In this document: piece by piece, positions 55,213-64,000 of the stretch
Layout: every line of letters starts with the position of its first letter
Numbering within the stretch: position 1 is the stretch's first letter
Source: Viola odorata
Taxonomy: Eukaryota > Streptophyta > Magnoliopsida > Malpighiales > Violaceae
Direction of reading: 5' to 3'
DNA: 64,000 nucleotides
Assembly: GCA_963691705.1 (NCBI GenBank)
Contig: OY829542.1
Coordinates: 42,281,105 to 42,345,104 of the forward strand
The notes under the pieces: model-generated
Told to the model about the DNA's origin: nothing
Seen by the model: only the letters and a program-made list of their open reading frames with translations
Database searches by the model: none
Position numbers and translations under genes: made by a program

Positions 55213-55276
55213 AATCTTTCAATTTTCAGAAGAACAAAGCTTGGCTATTAAGGATGCTTACTTAATTAAAGCCAAA

Positions 55277-55295
55277 CCTCTCAATGAAAGCACCA
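55277..55295 (-). other. Tat-C primer-binding site
   Basis: TGGTGCTTTCATTGAGAGG, 3 nt from the LTR, nearly identical to the Tat-B and Tat-F sites. The leader to gag is again 86 nt. Confidence 0.7.
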
Positions 55296-55298
55296 ATT

Positions 55299-55668
55299 TG
55301 TTAAGATTAGGACTTCTGAGAAAGCGGAGTAGAGATTATGGTCATCTGCAGTCACTGTAGAGGCGGTCTGTCGTACCTGCAAAGCGCTAGAGGGGGGCCC
55401 GGCATAAACACTCCCATGCTTAAGTTAGTATGGCTGTGTAATTTCGCAGAGATTCAGGTAGCAACTCTGGCTTTACCTTTGATCTAAAAAGGGGTGGTAT
55501 TTATAGGCAAAAAGAGAGGGTGTTACCCATGAGGGTAGGCGTTAACGAGGAAAGATAACGCCCAAGATGACGTCAGCAGGCATCAGCTGGATGAGATATC
55601 GCCAATGAGACGTTGCCAAGGCTGTCTGGGATGGGAGGATGCCGTGTGCAGAAACGGATGCCGTGTGG

Positions 55669-55706
<38 letters not shown>

Positions 55707-55847
55707 CTGTTGTCTACCATCCTAGGATTCCTCAGTCAGCATGGGGAGGTAGCTGGGTGGTTGTCCCTAGTCAAGGTCTACAGCGGTCCGGCCTTGACTT
55801 GGGGTGAAAAGATGAATGTACCCTCGGTGTTTTATCAATTGTTGTCA
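55299..55847 (-). repeat. Tat-C 5' LTR with C35 tract
   Basis: Plus reading TGTTAAGATTAGG...CAATTGTTGTCA. It pairs with 15124-15647. A run of 35 C at 55671-55705 corresponds to 14 G in the partner. TATAAATA (minus) lies near 55500. CCATT follows at 55848-55852 as the target duplication in Gyp-D gag. Confidence 0.8.
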
Positions 55848-58800
55848 CCATTAAATTCTTCTTGGAATTCATCTTCCCATACACTTAAACCTACCCAAGA
55901 CACCAAAAAGTCGTCATTTACCACCAAGCCAAACACCTACCCAAACACTAAACCACCTTCGGCCTCCATACACAAACCTACACCAAACACCAACCCTAAC
56001 CCGAGAACACCTTCAAGGAACATTGAATGCTTCAAATGAGGTGATAAAGGCCATATGAGGGCTGAATGTCCTAATAGGAGGGTAATTATGATGCGTGAGA
56101 GTGGCAAATTTTTTAGCGAGGATAAAGAGGAAGATGTGAGCCGCGAAGTGGAAACTGAGTATGTGAATGATGAGGATAAGGAAGAGGATGGGTACAACTA
56201 TGTGGAGGTACCCCAATGCTTGGTTGTGAGAAGGACTTTGAGCATTAAGGCCAAGGAGGATGATAAGGTACAAGAGCAACGGGAAATTTTTTTTCACACT
56301 CGCGACATTTCTAATGGTATGACCATTTCAATTATTGTTGATAATGGTAGTTGTGCGGATGTTGCTAGTTCTCTTCTTGTCCATTCCTTAGGTTTATATA
56401 CTTCTAAGCATCCTCACCTGTATGTTCTCAATTGGTTTAGTGATGGGAGTTCCATCAAAGTCACTAGACAAGTCTTCATTCCATTCAAGATTAGTGCTTA
56501 TGATGATGAGAGGCTTTGTGATGTGGCGCCAATGCATTCTAGCCATTTACTCCTTGGTAGGCCGTGGTAATTCGATAGGAGAGCCATTCATGATAGGTTT
56601 CGAAACACTTACAAATTGGAACATCATGGCCGAAAGTTCCTTATTCCACCTTTGCCTCCTCATCAAGTGTATGAAGATCAACTCAAGTTGGAGAAAGCTT
56701 GTGTAACTTTTGAGATTACCTCCAAACTTGAAAAGAAAAATAAATGGAGTGGAGTGAAGAAAGTGCGTGGCACGCATGAGCAAAAGATCGTGCATAAAAA
56801 AAGTGAGCATGCACCGAGTGGAGAGAAAAAGTGTGCAATGTGTGAATGAGGAAAACATGAGTGGAAACACCCGACTTGAAAAGAGTAAGCAAGCTAGTGA
56901 GGATATGAGAGAAAAAGGAATGACAAAGGATAAGAAAGTGAGCTTGTATGCTAAAGGAAAGGATGTGAGGCATGCTTTGATTTTGAGGAGACCGTGCATT
57001 CTCATCCGGTTCAGGGATACTTGTTTGCTTTCTACTAACACTAACCCTTCTCTTCCTAGTGTTGTTTCCTCTCTTTTGCAAGGTTGTTAAGATGTTTTCC
57101 CAAAAGAGATTCCAAATGGCCTACCACCGGTGTGTGGCATTAAGCATCGAATAGACTTCCTCCCCGGGTCCACCCTTCTGAATCGGTCGGCGTACCGTTG
57201 CAACCCAAAAGAGATGCAAGAACTTCAAAACCAAATTGATGCTCTCCTTTCCAAGGGTTCATTCGGGAGAGCCTTTCTCCATGTGTTGTCCCCGTTATTT
57301 TGGTGCCGAAGAAAGATAGTAGTTGGTGCATGTGCATGGATTTTCGCTCCATAAACAAAATCACAATGAAGTATTCTCACCCTATTCCCCGTCTTGATGA
57401 TTTGCTAGATGAACTAAGTAATGCTACAATTTTCTATAAAATTGACTTAGTTAGTGGCTATCACCAAATAGTAATGCATGAGGGTGATCAATGGAAAACC
57501 ATTTTTAAGACTAAGTTTGGCTTATATGAATGGTTAGTCATGCCTTTTGGTCTTACAAATGCCCTAGTACCTTTATGCATCTTATGAACCTTGTGCTTAG
57601 ACCTTTCATAGGCAAATTTGTTGTTGTTTATTTTGATGACATCTTGGCGTATAGCAAGTCTAAACATGCACACATGGATCACTTGCATCAAGTTTTTCTC
57701 ACCGTTCGTGAACATAAACTCTATGCTAAATTGTCTAAATGTGAGTTTTGTTTGGAAGAGGTACACTTTCTCGGTTTCATTGTAGGTGCAGATGGCATTA
57801 AGGTTGACAAGGATAAAATCAAAGCCATTGTTGAATGGCCTACACCAACAAATGTGGGGGAAGTCCGTTCCTTCCATGGCTTGGCCGGATTCTACCGCCG
57901 CTTTGTCAAGGACTTTTCCACCATTGTCGCACCACTCAATTCACTCACTAAGAAGAATGTTCCTTTCAAGTAGGGTGCAGAACAAGAGTTAGCTTTCAAC
58001 ACCCTCAAGGACAAACTCTCTTCTAGCCCGGTGTTAGCGTTACCAAACAAGACATTTGAAGTTGAATGTGATGCTAGCAGGTTAGGAATTGGTGCGGTGT
58101 TGATCCAAGAGAAAAAGTCGGTGATATATTTTAGTGAGAAATTGAAGGGGTCGCAACTCAACTATTGCACGTATGGTCATGAATTGTATGCCCTCGTTCG
58201 CGCCCTTGATGTTTGGGAACATTACCTCTTTCCTAAAGAGTTTGTGGTGCACACAGACCACTTGAGTCTTAAGTATTTGAAAGGTCAAGGGAAACTCAAC
58301 AAGCGTCATGCCTCTTAGATGTTTACTGAGCATTTTCCATATCACATCAAGTACTTAAAGGGCAAGAAAAATATCGTGGCGGATGCCCTCTCACGAAGGT
58401 ACGCTCTCTTAAATTCTCTTTATACTCGCCTCTTAGGATTTGCACATCTTTCTTCTTTATATGCACATGATGATGATTTTAAGGATGTTTATGTGACTTG
58501 CTCCAATGGTACTCATGACAAATTCATGTTGCATGATGAATTTCTTTTCCGAAAGGGTAAATTGTGCATTCCTAAGTGTAGTACTAGAGAGTTTCTTATT
58601 TAGAAAGCACATGGGGGAGGTTCGATGGGTCATTTTGGGGTAGAAAAGACACTTTGCATGCTTAGGGAACACTTCTTTTGGCCTAAGATGAAAAAGGATG
58701 TTGCTCATTTTGTTGATAAGTGTCTTGCTTGCAAACGTGTTAAATCTAAGTGCTTAGATCATGGTCTTTATATGACTTTACCCGTTGCATCCCATCCTTG

Positions 58801-59815
58801 GTGTGACATTTCTATTGACTTTGTGGTTGGACATCCCCGGACCAAACGAGGCAAGGATTCCTTGTTTGTTGTGGTAGATAGGTTTTCAAAAATGGGACAC
58901 TTTATTCCATGTCACACAACAAATGATGCTTCACACATTGCTAATCTTTTCTTCCAAGAAGTTGTTAGATTGCACGGCATGCCTAGGACTATTGTAAGTG
59001 ATAGGAATAGTAAATTTCTTAGTCATTTTTGGCGTGTCTTGTGGGCTAAACTTGGCACAAAACTTTTGTTCTCCACATCTTGTCATCCTCAAACGGATGG
59101 CCAAACTGAAGTTGTTAATCGAACTCTAAGAATAATGTTGTGTGTCATGATTGAACAATATGCTAAATCTTGGGATGATTGCATTCCTTTCATTGAATTT
59201 TCTTACAATCATACCATGCATTCATCTACTAGATTCTCCCATTTTGAACTTGTCGATGGGTTTAACCCCCTCACCCCCATAGACTTGTTACCTCTACCTT
59301 TGAATAAATGTGCTAGCTTAGATGGCGAGGAGAAGGCAGTTGTGGTGAAGAACTTGCACGGCAAGGCTAAGGAACGCATAGAGGCGTTGAATGCAAAGTT
59401 GATGCACAAGCGCAGTTCAGGCCGCCGTATCAAGTCCTTCGACGTAGGAGAATGGGTTTGGCTTCACTTAAGGAAGGACATTTTTCCCCATCACCGGAAG
59501 GGCAAGCTTAGCCAACGGGGAGATGGACCGTTCCTCATTGTGGAGAAGATTAACGACAATGCTTATCGCCTTGATATTCCTTCATATTTTTGCAATGTTA
59601 ATCCCACCTTCAATGTTAATGATTTATCCCCTTACTTTGTAGGTGATGATGAGGAGCTTGCGGACGGGGAGCATATGGATTCGAGCTCGAATCCTCTCAA
59701 AAAGGGAGGGGATGATACGAGCACAGGAGCACACGGCTACTTCATGAGGAGCAAAGGAACGGTGGCCTTACTCTTGAAGACCCTTACAGTTGAGGAGGAG
59801 AGCTTGGAGGCATGA
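55848..59815 (+). pseudogene. Gyp-D gag C-terminus and pol
   Basis: It continues the gag of 16766-15653. The zinc knuckle CFK.GDKGHMRAEC (about 56028-56072) has its second Cys changed to a stop. Protease is DNGSCADVAS (about 56340), with a stop after LLGRPW (56568). RT has YFDDIL (about 57630) and frameshifts near 57275 and 57565. RNase H is at about 58030-58310. The integrase finger (GHFGVEK to CLACKR) and the DDE core (SIDFVV, SDRNSKF, DGQTEVVNR) lie in an open stretch 58625-59815. Unlike the Tat copies it has one RNase H and no antisense cassette. The gag, PBS and RT suit a chromovirus-like gypsy, but I see no chromodomain. Confidence 0.85.
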
Positions 59816-59830
59816 GAGCATTGGACGACA

Positions 59831-60152
59831 TGTGTGCATGCCAACGCACACACCATCATGCCCAGAAAAGTCTCAACGGAGTGTGTGCACATGCCCAAGA
59901 CAGTTCTTAGCGGGTCGATCTTGGAAAGAGATCCTTGTATCTAAACGGCAAGGTTACCTAGACTTGGTCTAGGAGGGTTTGTCTTAGTAAACAAATTAGT
60001 TTTCTTGTTTATGTTCATCAATCAATATCTATTACATTTCCGCATCTTCAAGTTCGCTTCATCATCTTGTTCCTTGATCTTCAACGCCAACCTCCCAACG
60101 AGGGCTAAATCCATCTGTGGCCAAACTCTCGGCCTCTATTCAGCTCTTATCA
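59831..60152 (+). repeat. Gyp-D 3' LTR, short form (322 bp)
   Basis: TGTGTGCATGCC...CAGCTCTTATCA, after a purine-rich tract (about 59790-59818). Relative to 18101-18804 it has lost about 380 bp between TTAGCGG and TCGATCTTGG, including the TATA box. It abuts the copia gag at 60153. Confidence 0.7.
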
Positions 60153-61184
60153 ACTAGGAAAAAGTAGTTCATACGTTCCTACAACTTTGGCAACAAGTAT
60201 TGCTCCATTACAAGCTCGTAGGTCTGCCTCTCCTTTTCTCAAAGTTCTACTTCTTTTCAGATCTTGCACATTTACACAAATGTGAGCTCCATAACCGGTA
60301 TCTAATACCCAAGAAGTAGGAATATAAAGATTAATTTCTATAACATAAATACTTGAAGTAGTAGTCTCACTACTCTTCTTCTTCTTAAGATCTTCCGGGG
60401 ACAACTTGCAATTTTCTTTCCAATGACCAGGTTCATTGCAGAAATGGCAAGTTCCAGCCTTTGTAATCTTTGATTTCTTCCTCATAGGCTTAGGGTTAAG
60501 CTTATCGTAGCCACCTTTATTGTCATTCCTTTTCATCCCCTTTCCTTTCTGAACCATCAAGATAGAGGCAGACACTATCTTAATGTTTTGTTCAGTAGTC
60601 TTTAGCATCTCATACAGCTCAGAAATGGATTTCTCCATGATACCCCTATTATAGTTCAAAACAAACTGATCATATTTATCGGTAAGGGAACTCAGAATCA
60701 AATTTGTAGCCAACTCTTGACTAATGGGAAATCTAAGTCTCTCAAGGTGATCAATGTGGCTTTTCATCTTCATAATATGAAAGCTCATTGATGCACCTTC
60801 AACCATATTGCATGAATGTAGAGCCTTGAAAGTGTCAAAACTTTCCTACCTTGCATGTTATTGGAACATTTCCTTCAAGTGGTTAGTTATATCTAAGGCA
60901 GCTATGCGCTCCAAATTCTTCTGAAGGTCGGGACTCATCGTGGCTAGCATAAGACAACCAACATCTAGCACATCACTGGAATACTTCGTGTAAGCATCCC
61001 TTAGAGCTCTTGCAACATTAGCAGGTGGCTCCTCAGGAATAAGTTTCTCAAGGATATACAGTTTTCTTTCTTGCCTAAGAATAATTCTTAGGTTCTTGAA
61101 CTAGTCAAGGAAGTTGGGAGCAGTCAGCTTGTCCTTCTGAAGGACAGATCGCAGAGACAATGTTTGATTGTTATTAGCAATCAT
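60153..61184 (-). pseudogene. Cop-E: Ty1/copia gag and start of protease
   Basis: One minus-strand frame from the ATG at 61184, with stops at 61103, 60860 and 60848. The last 218 codons are open. Gag core (SVLQKDKLTAPNFLD, LRIILRQERKLYILEKLIPE, HIDHLERLRFPISQELATNL) is followed by zinc knuckle CHFCNEPGHWKENC and the protease active site WVLDTGYGAHIC. The frame ends abruptly at the Gyp-D LTR, so Gyp-D inserted into copia protease. The remainder of pol is not in the window. Confidence 0.8.
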
Positions 61185-62590
61185 TGATCTACAATAAGAT
61201 AGACAAAGAATATTTAGTAACAATTAATAAAGCTATCACTCAATTAATCACCCTTAAGATTAATATAGCAATCATAACTATTTCATTTAAAAAGTAGGCT
61301 AAAACCCATATTTAACTTAATTCTAAACTCATCTTTGACGTGACACTTAAAATTATGTTATTTAGGTAGGTAACTCATTTACCAGTTACATCATATGTAA
61401 CTTTTAGAAACATTATGAGTTCTAGGATATCATACACCCTTACATGTTTAATCTCATATCATGGCTTAGGCCCGAAACCATTTTGATAGCCTAAATAAGT
61501 ATGACCATGGTTCACTTGTAATTAGTTATTTAAATATATATCTTAATATATATTACATAACTGAAAATTCCTATATAATATATATAAGATGTTATCAAAT
61601 AATATCTCAATAAAATGGCACCAAAAATTTATTTAACTCCTTAAATAATTACTATTTATTCTTTTGATCCAATTGGTTAATTTTTCGGATATAAGACTAC
61701 AAATGCATCTATTGCTTTAGTAATGTTTTATATTGACATTAATTAGATTGGTGCCTTGTGGCTAAACTTGCTTAACGGACAGACCGGGCCGAGCTGGGGC
61801 CAGAAATATCAAAGCCCTGTAAAATTCGAGATAGGTCAGGCCTTAAGAGGGCTAATTTCTAGATGGCATATGCCCGACCCTCTAAGTCGACCTGTTAGTT
61901 TTAGATAGATTTTGATCAAGCTAAAATATATTCTTCTTCAATTAGTTTTAACCATTACAGACTCAAAATAGAGACAACTAAACATAAAATGTTCTAACAA
62001 CCAACAAAATACAAACTTCAAACCAGATTAAAACTCCTTAGTTGCAACTAAATGTATTAAAATTTAAAACCAACAAGATATATATAAAGTTGCTCATGTT
62101 TCCATAGTAGTTAGGTACTTTTAGTTGCCTCATCAATTGCAAATTGCAATTGCCTCCTTTTGGATGAGAAATAGAATGATAAAATAATAAGCATAATACG
62201 TATTTAAAGAAGAGTAAGGTAAGCATAGTAGACAAGTATTCACAACTCGATGAAAAACCTCACCTTCAGGACAAAATTCAGATCAAAAGTGACTATATAA
62301 GATACCAATAACAATACTATGCCTATAATCCCATCAAAAATTACAAATGATGGGAATGGAATTCAAAAACAAAAAATGGCATAACCAGGTTGTATAAAAT
62401 TCGACAGAGTGCCACATTACCAAACAAAAAGCATTTTATGGTCCAAAGTAACCAATAGTTAGTCTAGTGGCCGGATGATCAAGAAAGAACCAACCTAACA
62501 AATCAGTCACTAATATAACAAAACCATTCACAAAAGCAACTACTCCTTAATGTCAAATCAAATTAAGAAGACAGAAAAATAAAATAATAC
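61185..62590. other. AT-rich non-coding region
   Basis: It probably includes the Cop-E leader and other repeats. No LTR or primer site for Cop-E is recognised. A GC-rich island at about 61770-61900 (GACCGGGCCGAGCTGGGGCC) resembles the subterminal region of a hAT element and may belong to the remnant at 62591. No gene is supported. Confidence 0.35.
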
Positions 62591-62915
62591 CTATAGTATG
62601 CCATTATCACTATCAACATCTTCATCATCACTAGTTGTGTAGTCCTTTTCATCTTCTTCAGTTTTTGAAATATCACCAACAAGCTCCAATAGATTTGATG
62701 TCTCTTTAAACACATGAAATTGTATTAAAATTTATATGATTGAATTACATAAAGTAAAAAATGAAACATTACAAAAGAAAGAAATTTAAGTGCATTACCT
62801 AGAGCAAATCCCTTAGCAAGTAGTTAATCACATTCTTTGCAATGCTGAAAATTGATTCTGATGCCACATAAGTGATCGGTATAGCCAAAAGATCTCTATC
62901 TAATGGTGCAAGTTA
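62591..62915 (-). pseudogene. hAT transposase C-terminal remnant
   Basis: The minus strand reads LLAIPITYVASESIFSIAKN (about 62890-62830), the signature of the hAT dimerisation domain of Ac-type transposases. A probable intron (about 62798-62704, GT...AG) follows, then an acidic tail (EEDEKDYTTSDDEDVDSDNG) ending at a TAG, 62593-62591. Everything upstream of the dimerisation motif is missing, so it is an inactive fragment. Confidence 0.65.
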
Positions 62916-64000
62916 TGGATTGATCGTCACTCAAATGTAATAATATTTCCTGATGCCTAATTGCACAGTTAAAAATGTATAAAGGGCAAGACAGGGTCGA
63001 ACCACAGAGATTGAGGAATAAAAAACTCACTTTATACGTATGACAAAAGCAAATGCAACCACATAAAATGGTAACTCAGAGGGGGGGTGTTTGTCGATTG
63101 ACCTAGTCAATCTATCACAGAATCGGTTGCTAACAAAACAATTAATTAAAAGCATATATCGAGGGCATGAAAGCAAAGAATAATTAAGGGCAAGATAATA
63201 AAGGAAGACTGTGAATAAAGATATTAATCAGATGAGACAGGATCTTAGCAAGGGGCGTTCGCAGGTTGCATGTAGAACTAGTTAATCATTGGCTCAAAAA
63301 TATTCCATCCTCATGCCATAAATATGCTATAGGGGCTACGTTTCCACGTAAACCCCCTACTTACCTTCTTAAGAGGAGTTAGCCCCCGTTTTCACATATG
63401 AGGTAGCCTTGACATTTCACCATCCCCCCAGTCACGAATACAGGGAGGCAATACTCAAAACGCCTATAAAGCAGAGGTAAGACACATCTAAGGCGTGATA
63501 CCTCTCAGCTTGTCAGACTCGCGGTAATGCCCTAATCGATTGTTTGCCCTAGATGGAAGACTCTATTGCAATGACTCTACTAGGCGTCTACTACTCCTAA
63601 GAGCCTCACGTTGACGTTATCCCTGTTAGGATGACAGCAATCATAAAGAAACACTAGTAGTTGATCAGGCCCCTAACATTTCTAAATAAGAATGGCAAGA
63701 AAATGGCAATCAATCAAATATGACAGTGAGAATGTACTAAGCACGTTTAGACCTCTTAACTAATCCTTGCAACCCTTGAAACGCCCTTTACTAAGAAGAT
63801 GAAAGCTTAGCTACTCATAATCAAACGTAAACAGTAGATAAAAACAACAAAATAACATAAATTAAAGAGATGAGAAAAGGAAATGTATTAGAATGAACCG
63901 GTGGGGAAATTAATGCTTTCTCCTCTTACAAGCTGACGGCGCTGCTAATAATGGGAGAGAACAAATCCCTAAAATTAAGGTAAAAGGTAAAAGTGTGTAA
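62916..64000. other. unassigned non-coding DNA
   Basis: AT-rich, with no long frame, no recognisable LTR pair and no RNA gene that I can support. The sequence style suggests another dispersed repeat, but I cannot name it. Confidence 0.3.

Noticed and set aside
55605..56039. ORF running through the C35 tract
   Set aside because: It joins LTR sequence, the poly-Pro run and Gyp-D gag only by chance of frame.
62916..64000. A host gene at the right edge
   Set aside because: No frame of useful length, no splice-consistent exons and no recognisable motif.

Overview
The window is plant nuclear DNA, most likely from a flowering plant. It consists almost entirely of nested LTR retrotransposons, mainly large Ty3/gypsy elements of the Tat (Ogre/Retand-like) lineage. 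The evidence is gag-pol with two RNase H domains, LTRs ending TGAT...ATCA, spliced side genes with GT...AG introns, Ty1/copia and hAT remains, and no host gene. I name the elements here: Tat-A0 (an upstream tail), Tat-A, Tat-B, Tat-C, Tat-F (non-autonomous), Gyp-D (a non-Tat gypsy) and Cop-E (copia).

Layout. 1-5564: 3' half of Tat-A0, ending in an LTR that also serves as the 5' LTR of Tat-A. 5036-13288: Tat-A LTR, gag-pol and gene asY. 13289-15647: 3' end of Tat-C, with its LTR. 15648-18933: 5' part of Gyp-D, inverted. 18934-20105: 3' LTR and gene as1 of Tat-A, inverted. 20106-35252: complete Tat-B, minus strand, TSD TCTTG. 35253-39529: rest of Tat-A's antisense genes. 39530-40140: hAT-like end plus AT-rich DNA. 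40141-55847: body and 5' LTR of Tat-C, interrupted at 45747-50414 by Tat-F (TSD AAGAC). 55848-60152: rest of Gyp-D. 60153-61184: Cop-E gag. 61185-64000: mostly non-coding, with a hAT transposase remnant.

Two points stand out. First, the order makes sense only if about 26.2 kb (13289-39529) is inverted. Flipping it back pairs Tat-C's two LTRs with identical CCATT target duplications, reunites Tat-A and puts Gyp-D in one orientation. Second, each Tat element carries a cassette of four genes on the strand opposite gag-pol, between pol and the 3' LTR. In antisense order these are as1 (127 aa), as2 (about 140 aa), asX (about 664-695 aa, spliced) and asY (spliced, three exons). They have TATA boxes, and G-boxes stand in the asX and asY promoters. 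asX and asY share an N-terminal domain resembling the plant 'putative gypsy type transposon' family, followed by coiled coils. In Tat-B and Tat-C a six-unit tandem repeat separates the converging pol and asY genes.

All gag-pol copies are dead. Most stops fit C-to-T or G-to-A change, as expected of methylated repeats. Some antisense genes remain open: as1 in three full copies, asX of Tat-B from its second ATG, and a shortened asY in Tat-C.
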